Positions 12,099 to 23,599 of a stretch of DNA of 64,000 nucleotides are shown piece after piece (positions within the stretch are counted from its first letter, which is position 1; the number at the start of each line of letters is the position of its first letter). The DNA is from Lepiota brunneoincarnata (Eukaryota; Basidiomycota; Agaricomycetes; Agaricales; Agaricaceae), in assembly GCA_023014365.1 (NCBI GenBank), contig JAEBUN010000008.1, positions 1,054,001 through 1,118,000 of the forward strand, read 5' to 3'. The notes beneath the pieces are model-generated. The model was not told the origin of the DNA and ran no database searches. It saw only the letters and a list, made by a program, of their open reading frames with translations. The position numbers and the translations under genes were made by a program.

Positions 12099-12460
12099 CT
12101 TATTAGAAGCACCCAAAATATACAAATAGATAGAAGATCCATCATCCTGAAACAATCAGAAGTACCATCAGAACAATCTATACTTAGATAGATAAGGATA
12201 TGACTCACTTACCTGGGTCTAGATATATATAGTAGGAGCACAGCCACACATAGTAGTATATAAGGATACTGTACCATACCCTTGTATCCTTATCTTAGTG
12301 TTATAAAGTTCTTGCCTCCTATACCTCTTTGCCATAAATGGCTGGACTTATAGTGCTCCGTCATCTCCAAGTCACACTCAGTAGGACAGGACCAAGTCTG
12401 TATAGACATCCTGTGTCGAACCCCATGCTACTCAAGAGCGAACCCCTAACCTGGGTAACA
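12099..12460 (+). repeat. left LTR of inner gypsy, lacking its first ~53 bp
   Basis: It matches 24745-25106 over the same length (362 bp) and ends CTGGGTAACA, but the first 53 bp including TGTTATC are missing. Both this LTR and the outer left LTR are followed by the same leader, AAACACTAAGATACTC, so the two elements are close relatives. Confidence 0.85.
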
Positions 12461-12800
12461 AAACACTAAGATACTCTTGCTGCTTATCCTCTTGCTCACC
12501 CTCTGCTCTACCGACGTACTGAACACATCGAGGTACTCTGTGTCGCCAACTGCAACATTCTCTGTAGCCGTTGCTACGATCCTATCCTCCATCCCGTCTC
12601 TGCCAGCAAACCTGGCTCACCTCCTCATATTCATCTTTATGACAACTGCCACCTTCCTTGCCTACAGAATAATCAACATAGAACTCGAACAGATCACATG
12701 CCCCTGCCACTGCTGTATCATCAGATTGTGGAACCTATACTCAGGAACATCCATCACCACAACTCAAATCTTCATACTTCTAGCAATAATTGATTGCTAG

Positions 12801-14639
12801 ACAGCTACCACCACGCCACCAAGGAAATTCTCGGCCCAAGAATCCCCATCACCCCCTCCACCCAAATCAAGGAACAGAATCTCAGGACCAGGTATACAAA
12901 ACCCGGATCCCAGAAGAAACCCTACACCATGACCCACTCAAACACCGTTGCCGTTCTATCCTCCATCCCCATTTGATTCACCTATCCCACATGCATCAAC
13001 ATCAACCCAACTTGTCACATCCACATGCACTCAAACAAGCTTTTCCAAAGAATTAGCGGAAAGACAAAGACTACAACACAAAAGAGAACTAAAAGAACAT
13101 TACGAATGACAAGAAAAGAAAGGAAAAGAAGCTGAAGAATATTGCACTAAAGCAGACCCATTAAACGACTTTGAGCTTCAAAAACTCAAATTCACCCTCA
13201 AACAACCAAGAGAACTCTCTCAATCAGAAGAAAACCTACTTACACAACACAAATATGCAGTAGATCAAGGAAAACCCCAAGAAGACAATGACTCCAACGT
13301 CTATATAACAGACAACAACCAATCAGATCCCGATCCACAACCACCCGTATTACCCACGCCAACAATACCCTTAGCCCTACCAGCTCCTCCCCTATGACCA
13401 ACTCAACCACCAGCACCGCCACCGCTGCTGCCACCCAGACAACTACAAATAATGACCACTGCACAAAACCCAAAGGAGTTAGGACTCCTCAAACCCATTG
13501 CCTTTGATGGAAACTGAAGACTATCTGAAGATTGGATCTTCCAATGCGAAGTTTACATGCTCGCTAACACAACCACATACAACAATGACCTCACGAGAAC
13601 CTTGTTTGTCCTCTCAACAATGCAATCAGGAGATGCCCGAGCCTGGGCTCGACAATACCTCCACGAGAGGAATGCCCAAACCCAACAAGGGCAACCTATA
13701 GCTATGGAAACATGGGACAACTTCACTGCCCGACTTAGGGCTGACTTTACTCCAGCAGATGAACATGCATACGCGCATACCAAACTCCAGACCCTGCACC
13801 AAGCAGGTAAACCAATGACTGAGTTCAACTCTCAGTTCAAGGAGCTCGTCCGTCAATCCGGACTCAACAAAGATCACACCCTAATTGATCTATACCACAA
13901 GGCAATCAATCGCTGTATTGCCATGAAAATTGACAAATCAGAGAACCCTCTGACAACTATCGCCGCTTGGTACACCCAAGCCAATAAACTTGACAATAAT
14001 TTCTGCCAAATCAATGCCCTCTATGGCACCCCCAGGAACACATTCCCCCAAAGAAACCAATACCAACCCAACTGCAGACCAAGCCACCCAAACAACAATG
14101 TGCCCTACACACAATACTACCAAAGGAGCAACGCTCCACATTTTACACCATGTGACCCACACGCCATGGAAATAGACCATGCTGCAATGGAAGAAGGATT
14201 TGAAGATCCTTACCCAGAAATCCCTCAACTGGACTACGCCGAAGAAAACCTTCAAGACTCCTTGGAGATAGATGCCATTGTCACTGGACAACAAATTAAA
14301 GCCTATCAGAACCAAGAATGCTTCCAATGTGGAGCTAAAGACCACTGGGTTAGCAAATGCCCTCAACCCTCCCAAGCAAGACGCTTCCCTGGAATGCATA
14401 CAAATCCCCCTCACCCTGCGCAAAACCCCAACCATCCCTTCCCAGGACAACAAAACACTTGTCCCAGATTCCCAAACCAGAACACCCAACAATCACCACA
14501 ATGCAAGTACTCCCTTGCAGTCGCAGAAGTTGCATCTCAGATGCACCAAATGGTCGATGACCTTGACCCAGAACTCCAACAGGAACTCCACTCTGCGCTA
14601 GCCGAAGACCTGGAGATGTGTCCCTTCCAGGATTTTTGA
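12801..14639 (+). pseudogene. inner gypsy gag, four in-frame TGA codons
   Basis: One reading frame runs to the stop at 14637-14639 and is interrupted only by TGA at 12930, 13107, 13395 and 13515. Order: Pro/Ser-rich N-terminus; charged helical stretch (KELAERQRLQHKRELKEHYE); Pro-rich linker; capsid-like core (LLKPIAFDGN, then TFLVLSTMQSG-type region from 13600, FNSQFKELVRQSGL near 13830); one CX2CX4HX4C knuckle CFQCGAKDHWVSKC near 14322-14363; acidic C-terminus. The true start is unclear because a TAG at 12798 precedes the readable part. Gag forms the virus-like particle. Confidence 0.8.
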
Positions 14640-14838
14640 AATGGAACACAGACTGATGCACCCCTGCTCATTCCCAGAAGGACTCTATATATTCTCACTC
14701 TCAGAAGGACACTTTCTCAATAAATTCTGTACAACTACGACTCTCCCCGAATAAACAATCTCTCTACCTACCCATCAAGATTTGGAGTGAACGGACATCA
14801 AAACCTGTGGCCATCATGTCGAGCTTGCAAACACATGC

Positions 14839-15155
14839 TGAGTTCCGGTCTCCATTTAGCTGGCGTCCTTTTCCTGCCCTTCCATCTTTGTTCCATATCC
14901 CACACTCCGTTTCTCTTGCATGGTCTCTACCGTTTTTATATCTTTTATGCTATGCCCTTACTGTCCTCCTCTGCCCATACACTATTGCTATTGTGCTTAT
15001 TGTCTACATACAAGCACGTGTATTGTAGTGTTAGATAAATAGTCTCTCGCTTGTAGTCGCACTTCAGCTCTCGCATTGAGACTGAAGTGAGTATTCTATC
15101 AATACCTTTAATTACTGTACTGACTACTTTGTAGTATACCTTACTACGTTCTACA
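14839..15155 (+). repeat. left LTR of copia
   Basis: About 317 bp from TGAGTTCCGGTCTCC to ACGTTCTACA. It contains TTTTTATATCTTTTATGC near 14933. All 16 base differences that I count from the right LTR are transitions at CpG, TpG or CpA positions. Confidence 0.88.
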
Positions 15156-15167
15156 GGTTATGGGCCC
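15156..15167 (+). promoter_or_regulatory. primer-binding site complementary to the initiator tRNA-Met anticodon arm
   Basis: GGTTATGGGCCC follows the left LTR directly. Its reverse complement GGGCCCATAACC is the anticodon stem-loop of eukaryotic initiator tRNA-Met, not the 3' CCA end. That is the arrangement of Drosophila copia, which primes with a 5' half of this tRNA. The match is seen in the sequence; priming by a half-tRNA is inferred. Confidence 0.75.
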
Positions 15168-15216
15168 CGACCCGTTGCGCTACTAAGACAATCAAACCTA
15201 CAGATATATTGTGGCA

Positions 15217-18200
15217 ATGTCTACTGTAAATGATGTACTCCCCATGTCGGTGCCAAAGTTGGATGTGTCCAGAGGAAACTGGGTGATCTTCTCGCTACAT
15301 TTGCGGACTGTGATCCAAGGCAAAGGGCTGTGGGGCCATTTTGATGGCAGCATGCCATGTCCCATACTCCCAACCCCTCAAACGACTATCACTCCTTCCA
15401 CCACTACTCCCCAGGCTGCTGCTACACCAGCACCTGCTCCTACCACAGTACCTACTGCCCCTGTCATCACTGCCGAGACAATTGAGGCATGGCAAAGAAA
15501 CGAGAATATTGCTTGCTCCTTGCTTGCCCAACGCCTCCCAGACTCCACGCTAATGGTCACAGCTGGACACCACACAGTCAAAGCAATGTGGGATGCCATA
15601 ATGCAAGAATACACTTACAAAAGCACATTCTCGCAAGCACGGCTCCATTGCGAGTTTATGACCATGAAATGTCCTGACTGAAGTGATGTATGTTTGTTCC
15701 TGAATGAGATCCAATCTCAAAAGGCCGAATTAGGTGCTGTGGGTGTCACAATTAGCGACAACAACTATAGGAGTGCTATACTCCAATCCTTACCTCACTG
15801 GCTATCAACATACGCTGCCAACCAGCTCTCTGCTGCCCGACTTCACAGTTCCCTCCATTACACCATTGAGCCCGAAATCCTAATCATACTGATCAGTGAT
15901 GAATGGGACTGAGGCCACCCTGAGCGATCCAGGGTTGGCAATGCCAAGTCTGAGCAGGATGATGCTTTGGTAGCTGAGGGTAGCAATGGGAGTGGAAAGC
16001 CGAAAGGAAAAGGAAAGAAAAAAGGTCCATGCTGGAATTGTGGCGGAGAGCATTGGAAGAGAGAGTGTCCTAACCCGAAGAAGCCAGTCAGTGAGAGGAA
16101 AGATGGGGAGAAGGGAGGAAGCCCACCCAACAAGAAGGGTGGTAGCACCAACATCATTACAGTGGATAGTGATGATGAGGACTGTTTCCTCATGGTTGAA
16201 GAGTTATCAGACTTGGAAACAGATACGAGCTGGGCCGAAATTGAGGCAGGCAGCTCCTCAGATGAGCTATGGAGTGAAGGGGAGTCGACAAGTGAGTTTG
16301 ACGACCTGGATATTGGTGAATGTGATGTAGCTACGGATGAAATCACCAGTGTCACCGAAACAAGTCCAACCCGAGTCGAAGTCTTCGACTCAGGAGCTAT
16401 GAACCATATCTCCCCCTACCAAGATAGTTTCGCGACCTTCGAATCCATTTCCCCTTGCCCCTTATGCGCCACAAATAAGAAAGCATTCAATGCCATTGGG
16501 AAAGGCGAAGTAGTCCTTGAGCTGCCAAATGGCGCCACCTCATCACAACTCCACCCGAGTGAAGTCCTATACTCACCAGAGGCAAGCTATACACTTGTAT
16601 CGATCAGCCGTCTTGACAATGCTGGCTTCACGACCACATTCGCAAATGGCAAATGTATAATTTGAGACACTAGTGGCACCTGGATTGCTGAGATTCCAAG
16701 GACTGGAAGGGGTCTATACAAACTAGTCAAAGAAGCAGAGGAAGCAAACGTGGTGGCTGAACCACTTAGCTTAGACATGTTACACCGACGGCTGGGCCAT
16801 ATTGCTGCTGGTGCAGCCCGGAAACTTGTCCGCGATGGTCTGGTGGCTGGCCTGAGGCTAGAGGACGGAGCTGACATTGATTTCTTCTGCGAGTCATGTG
16901 CCTACAGCAAGGCAACTTGGCTGCCAATTTCGAAGGCACGGGAGGGCAAATGAGCATCCACTTTTGGACAGGAGGTTCATTCTGATGTATGGGGGCCTGC
17001 GTGAGTAGAGATGAAGAGGGGAAAGCGCTACTATGTAATGTTTATCGATGATTTTTTGAGGTGGACACATGTTGACTTTCTCTCCAACAAATCTGATGTT
17101 TTTGAGGCCTACTGAAATTTTGATGCATGGTACAAGACACAATTTGGTACCCGAGTTAAGGCATTGCATTCAAATAGGGGAGGGGAGTACACTGCAACCA
17201 AATTTCAGTCCTACTTGAAATCCCGAGGCACGGAGACCAAACTCACAGTACACAATACACCCCAACACAATGGTGTTGCCAAACGCTGAAATTGTACAAT
17301 TGTCAAACGTACACATGCACTACTGCATGCTAGCCGTCTCCCGAAATCATTGTGGGCAGAAGCTGTTGCCCATGTTGCCTGGCTGATGAATAGGACAGGC
17401 ACTTGAGCAGTCGAGGGCAAAACACCTTTCGAGGTGTTGTACAGTCGTAAACTGGACCTAAGGGCAATACGTGAGTGGGGTGAAGAGGTATGGGTACACC
17501 AGGTAGGTGGGGATAAGCTTGGAGGACGAGCGAAGAAGGGGAGATGGGTGGGATATGATGCTGAGAGCAATGGCTTCCGCATTTATTTTCCAGACATAGG
17601 TGCTGTAAAAATCGAACAAAATTTTCGGTTTATTAACACAGGTTGTCCTGGGCTTGAAGGGGAGCATTCACCTGCAAGCAAGCCTTGAAACGACCCCCCA
17701 CACAGCCCCAACACCCCAGCAAAACCCCCAAACAAGACACCAGATGCACCAGACCAGCATCCAGTCAATCCCACTAAGCCTATAGTCAATCCTGCCGAAA
17801 ACAGCACTCCAAACAATGCTAGCCCCGAGGAGACACCTAGCAAGGGCAACCTACACCCCCAACAACCTCAACAAGCTCGAAACCCAAGCACAAAGGCAAG
17901 AGACATCCTAGAAGGGTGAGCAGTAACCCTAGCTGAAGAACTGGACTGGGCAGATGTACATGTCCTGGTGGCCGATATTGAGGAAACAGAGGGCCTGGAG
18001 CCAGGGAGCCTGCAGGAAGTGAGGAAATGAGCAGACTGGGAGTTGTGGAAAAGGGCCATGGAGGAAGAACTTGCCATGTTGGGTGATGCCAGAACATGGG
18101 AACTTGTTGATCCACTGATTGGAGCTAACATTGTCAGCTCAAAATGGGTTTTTAAAGCTAAGAAGGATGCTGCTGGCAGTGTTGTCCGTTACAAGGCCCA

Positions 18201-19563
18201 TCTCATCACCCAAGGATTTTCTCAAGTCCCTGGAGTCGATTATTTTGACACTTTTGTGCCTGTGGCACGACTCGTGTCTATCCAGACAGTCCTAGCAATT
18301 GCCACCGCTCATAACTACAAGATCCATCAGATCGATATCAAGGGTGCATACCTAAATGGGAAATTAGGCCCTGGTGAGACAATCTACATGCGGCAACCAC
18401 CCGGTTTCACATCCACCACCCACCCACATCGTGTTTGCCACCTCAAGAAGACCCTCTACAGTCTCAAGCAGTCCGGCTGACGATGGTACCAACGTTTATG
18501 CAAGATTTTGGTCGACCACCTGGGCTTTTCATGCTGTGAGGTCAACCAGAGCATATTCTTCAAGATTGTGGTGCCAGATCTCACCATAATCCTGGTGCAC
18601 GTTGATGACTGTACTCTTGTCACATCTACTATTTCGCTGATTGACTGGGTGAAGGATGGAGTGCAAAAATTTGTCAAAATTACGGATCTGGGAGAGATCC
18701 ACTGGCTCTTGGGAATTGAAGTGAAGAGGGATAAGGAACAGGGTAAGCTCATGCTATCCCAACGTTCCTACATCGATGCTTTGCTCAGATGTTATGGTTT
18801 CGACAACAAGAAACCAGTTAGCACCCCCATGGATCCCGCCATCCATCTAACAAGTGAGCAATTGCCTCAAACGACTTTGGACATTGCTTGCATGGCCTGG
18901 AAGCCTTATCAAGAGGCCATTGGCATGCTTATGTACGCCACCCTCGGAACACATCCAGATATAGCATACGCTGTCCAAGTTCTCTCGAAATTCACGAAGA
19001 ACCCTGGAGGGGCACACTGGGAAGTGGTTAGGCAAGTTTTTCAGTACCTGAAGGGTACACAGGACCTATGGTTGACTTACGGAGGCACTGAAGAAGGCCT
19101 CGAAGGCTACGCTGATGCCAATGGCAACATGGCAGAGGATCGCCGAGCTACCTCTGGGTACGCATTCCTCGTCAATGGTGGGGCCGTTTCTTGGAGTGCC
19201 AAGTGACAAGAAATTGTCACTCTATCCACGACAGAATCTGAGTATGTAGCCACTACTCACGCCTCAAAGGAAGCCCTGTGGCTTTGTTCGCTTATTTCAC
19301 AGATTTTCAACACTACCGTCCCCTCCACCACAATTTTTTCGGACAACCAATCCACCATCGCACTCAGTAAAGACCACCAGTACCATGCGCAAACGAAACA
19401 CATTGACGTTTGCTACCACTTCATTTGTTGGATCATCGAGGAAGGCAAAATCCGGCTCATATATTGCCCTACCAAGGACATAGTGGCCGACATCTTCACC
19501 AAAGCCCTCCCCTCGCCGAAAGTCAAACATTTTGCGCGAGAACTCGGACTTGCTACAGTTTGA
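15217..19563 (+). pseudogene. copia gag-pol, one 1448-codon frame with 13 TGA codons
   Basis: From ATG 15217 to TGA 19561-19563 one frame holds with no frameshift. TGA occurs at 15679, 15910, 16663, 16951, 17002, 17113, 17287, 17404, 17686, 17917, 18028, 18478 and 19204; there is no TAA or TAG. Domains: Gag (SRGNWVIFSLHLRTVIQGKG), knuckle CWNCGGEHWKREC (16030), protease VFDSGAMNHI (16381), pre-integrase LHRRLGHI (16780), integrase (VHSDVWGPA; HSNRGGEYTA with N where D is usual), RT (HQIDIKGAYLNG; LVHVDDCTLV, 18595), RNase H (GYADANGNMAEDRRATSG; TESEYVATTHASKEALWL). Each TGA suits Arg CGA, as in SAK*QEIVTLSTTE. Confidence 0.9.
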
Positions 19564-19565
19564 CA

Positions 19566-19880
19566 AGTTCCGGTCTCCGTTTAGCTGGCGTCCTTTTCCT
19601 GCCCTTCCATCTTTGTTCCATATCCTGCACTCTGTTTCTCTTGCATGGTCTCTACCGTTTTTATATCTTTTATGCTATGCCCTTACCATCCTCCTCTGCC
19701 TGTACACTATTGCTATTGTGCTTATTGTCTACGTACAAGCGCGTGTATCGTAGTGTTAGATAAATAGTCTCTCACTTGTAGTTGCACTTCAGCTCTTGCG
19801 TCGAGACTGAAGTGAGTATTCTATCAATACCTTTAATTACTGTACTGACTACTTTGTAGTATACCTTACTACGTTCTACA
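19566..19880 (+). repeat. right LTR of copia
   Basis: 315 bp from AGTTCCGGTCTCC to ACGTTCTACA, beginning just after the gag-pol stop at 19561-19563. It is the same length as the left LTR core, with no indels between them. Confidence 0.88.
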
Positions 19881-19932
19881 GGTAAACTCTAGCTCTCATG
19901 TCAAGACTGAATATACCTTACTACGTTCTACA
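19881..19932 (+). repeat. tandem remnant of a second copia LTR 3' end
   Basis: After the right LTR ends at 19880, GGTAAACTCTAGCTCTCATG leads into a shortened copy of the LTR tail (CAAGACTGAA joined to TATACCTTACTACGTTCTACA). About 50 bp present inside the normal tail are missing. It then meets gypsy protease sequence. This suggests a tandem or recombined LTR junction. Confidence 0.7.
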
Positions 19933-22900
19933 CATCACCGCCCTGATAGACTCAGGAGCCCAAGGGAACTTCATCTCCCACAAAGTCGTTGAACGACATG
20001 GTTATCAAACCAAACAGCTGGACCAACCGATCCCCCTCAGTAATGTTGACGGAACTGACAATCAACATGGCAAGATCCATGAATACATCAAAATCAAGAC
20101 CATCATCGATGGAAGAGATTGTATGCTAGAAGCATATGTCACAAACACTGGTGAGAAGGATCTCATCTTCAGATTTCCCTGGTTGGAACAATACAATCCC
20201 AACATCAACTGGAAAACCAAGACATTCTCTTGGAAACCCCAAATCAATCACCAAGACTTTTCCAAACTCCTCAGAACCCTACGATGACCCATCGAACTCA
20301 ACTCCATTGCCATGGACATAATGGCTGAAAAAACCTCTCAACCCAAGGAAAACCCCAAAGAATACATCAACCTGTCAAATGTTGACCCCGACACCTTCTT
20401 GTTAGAAAGAAAAATGAACCCAATGCTTCTAACCCCATTAAAAGTAAATGCCAAAGCAACACATGCCACAACGCTCCACAATGAGCAACACAATCCAACA
20501 AAATCGGCAAACCAAAAAGGAAAACAACCAGAATCAAACAAAGAACCACCCGAGATCCCTCGGAGATTCACCCAATGGGCTAAAATATTCAACAAAAAAG
20601 CATCCAAACGATTCCCACCATCAAGAATGTTTGATCATGAAATTGAACTAAAACTGACATTTGAAGCAAAATCGATGAAACCTTATCAAGTGGCACCTGC
20701 TGAAGAAAAAGTGCTAAAGGAATTCATAGACAAAAACCTCCAAAAAGGGTACATCCGCCCCTCAAAATCCCCTATGGCATTGCCCTTCTTCTTTGTTGCC
20801 AAGAAAGGAGGAGACCTCCAACCCTGCCAAGACTATTGTTATCTAAACGATCACACCATCAAAAATGCCTACCCAATCCCCATGATTTCCTCTATCATGG
20901 ACAAACTCAAAGGAGCTAAGTACTTCACTAAGCTCGATGTCCACCTAGGATACAATAACATCAGAATCAAAGATGGCGATCAATGGAAAGCAGCATTCAA
21001 GACTCCCATGGGTCTTTTTGAACCAACTGTCATGTTTTTCGGACTTTGCAACAGTCCTGCAACATTCCAACATATGATGGACACATTATTCTCCGAGATA
21101 ATGGAGAAAGGAGGAATCATCATCTATATGGATGATATCCTAATCTACGGTAAAACTCAGGAAGAAACCAACCGACTCATGGAAAAAGTACTGCAGATCC
21201 TGCAGGAAAACAACCTCTACCTCAAAACGGAGAAATGCAAGTTCAACAAACAACCACTCGAATATCTCAGCATGATCATCATGCCAGACGAGATCAAAAT
21301 GGATCCCGGAAAACTCAAGGGAATAGAAGACTGGCCAGTGCCGAAAACAGTCCAACACATTCAGAAATTCATCGGATTCTGTAACTTCTACTGGAAGTTC
21401 ATCCACAGCTACTCCCACCACACCAAACCCTTGAACCAACTCCTTTTTAAATCGAACAAATTTGAATGGAAAGAAGAACAACAGAAAGCATTCGAAATGC
21501 TCAAGAATGAATTCTTAAAGGAACTGGTACTCCTCATGCCCAACTCCACAAAACCCTTCGAAATAGAAGCCAATACTTCCAAATTCGCATCAGGAGCTGT
21601 CCTGTACCAACACAACATCAACGGAATACGGAAACCCATATCGTTCTATTCAAAGATATTCGGACCAGCAGAACACAACTACAACATCTATGACAGGGAA
21701 CTTCTCGCAATTATCCAAGCCCTCGAAGAATGGCACCACTACCTCCTTGGCAGCCCACATACTGTCCGTATCAGAACGGACCACCAGAACCTCACATACT
21801 GGAGAAAACCCCAGAAAATCAACTGCTGACAAGCACAATGGGTACAGACCCTTGCCAACTACAACTTCAAATTAGAACACATCCCAGGATCAAAGATCCC
21901 TGCACCAGACACTCTATCAAGATATCCAGACCACATCCCTGATGAGGATAATGATAACAAAGACATCACCATGCTTCCAAACAACCTCTTTGTCACCACC
22001 GCCAACATAGAAGATCAAAACCTGATCACAGTACTCCCAGAACACCTCTTTATCGCCACCATTGATATGAAACTCCAAGAAAGAATCATGGAATCACCCA
22101 AATACAACGCTAGAACCACTGAAGCGTTCAAACTCCTAAAAGAAACCCACCCTAATGCCACCAATAAAGACTTTGGAACAGTCCTGACCTCAAATGGTCC
22201 ACTCCTCATGTTCCAAGAACATGTCATCATTCCAGAAGACCTCCAGCTCAGACCCAATGTCATCGCAAGATACCACGACCACCCTACACGTGGCCACCCT
22301 GGAGAACAGGAAACATACCACCTCACAAAAAAAGAAGTATATTGGCCAGGAATGTCAACGTTCATAAAGAACTACGTCAAAGGCTGTCCAGAGTGTCAGC
22401 AACACAAAATTATATGCAGACCGGATTGTGCACCAACTCAACCAATCCCACCATCATCTTCCAGATGCCTATTTGCCCAGATCTCATGGGATCTTATCAC
22501 CGGTCTACTGCCTAGCACTGGCCATAATGCAATATTGTCCATGGTGGACCATGGCCTTACAAAGGGGGTAATTTTCATCCCAACCTCTGATCAATCAAAC
22601 ACCGACGACATCGGATGACTATTAATAGAAAAAGTCTTCACTAGATTCGGACTACCCAACAAAATCATATCAGATCGAGACCCTAGATTCACCACCAACT
22701 CCCTCCGAGAGCTAGCCAAATGCTTGAACATCCAACAAGCATTCTCAACCACATACCATCCCCAGACAGATGGTTCCACCAAATGATATAACCAAGAAAT
22801 CAAGACCTACCCCGCCATATACTGTACCAGGAATCCCCTTGACTGGTCAGAAACCCTCCCTATTGCAGAGTTCACACACAACTCCAAAATACATGCCTCA

Positions 22901-23599
22901 AGGCAGAAATCCCCATTCGAACTAATCATGGGATACAACCCTCCACCGATACCCATGGTAATGGAAACATCAAACTTTCCATCAGTAGATGAACACATCA
23001 GACTCCTTGATGATGCCAGAAAAGAAGCACATGCGGCACATCAACTCTCTGCCGATATTATGAAACAAAGAACCAGAAGAACTGTCAAACCCCTTGAAAC
23101 ACGTCAAAAAGTATGGCTAGAAGCCAAGAACCTCAAACTCCCCTTCATCTCCAACAAAATATCCCCAAAATGACTAGGACCTTTCCTTATCTTGGAAGTC
23201 TTATCGCCACTCACATACAAACTAAAACTTCCGATCAAATGGAAGATACATCTGGTGTTCCACCAAAATTTTCTAACCCCATATACTGAAACAGAAGCAT
23301 ATGGATCTCACCTGACCCCACCACCACCAGACATCATTAACGAAGAAGAAGAATACGAAATAGAAGCTATTCTCAATCACCGACATTACCGTGGAAAAAT
23401 CCAATACTATGTACATTGGAAAGGATACTCCCACACAGAGAACCAATGGATATCCGAAGAAGATCTCCACAACAACACCAATGAATACTTGGAAGAGTAT
23501 AAAGAAGATCATCAACTTAACAGCAACGACCAGGAACTACCCAGAACCTACCAGAAGCAACTTCGCTCTACCACCAAATGCACTCAAAAATGTCCATGA
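19898..23599 (+). pseudogene. inner gypsy pol: protease, RT, RNase H, integrase, chromodomain
   Basis: The frame begins left of the copia insertion (PVAIMSSLQTH at 14799-14836) and resumes at about 19933 with TALIDSGAQGNFISHK, the retropepsin site. RT follows with the catalytic IIIYMDDILIYG near 21117-21150, then RNase H (EIEANTSKFASGAVLYQ; IYDRELLAIIQALEEW), the integrase HHCC finger (HDHPTRGHPGEQETYH ... CPECQQ, 22270-22400), core (SWDLITGLLP; DRDPRFTTNS) and a C-terminal chromodomain (YEIEAILNHRHYRGKIQYYV, WKGYSHTENQW; 23354-23455). From 19933 to 23597 it is a single frame with TGA at 20285, 21827, 22616, 22784 and 23171, and no frameshift. Confidence 0.88.

Larger units (their letters stand above)
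14839..19880 (+). mobile_element. Ty1/copia element nested in the inner gypsy
   Basis: Two LTRs with equal 315 bp cores (14841-15155 and 19566-19880) enclose a primer site and one gag-pol frame in copia order (integrase before RT). The insertion splits the gypsy protease: SSLQTH at 14836 resumes as ITALIDSG at 19935 in the same frame. The left start is TGAGTTCCGG; the right copy has CA in place of TG there, so the outermost bases or the target duplication are blurred. A CACAT at 14832-14836 and 19931-19935 is a possible duplication. Confidence 0.88.

Noticed and set aside
14787..15038. ORFs across the copia left LTR (and 19410-19763 across the right LTR)
   Set aside because: LTR sequence; the two ORFs resemble each other only because the LTRs do.
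15217..19563. Reassigned genetic code (UGA as sense codon)
   Set aside because: Host genes here (eIF2A, carboxypeptidase, reductases) need no internal UGA; CpG decay explains the TGA codons, with Arg CGA expected at each.
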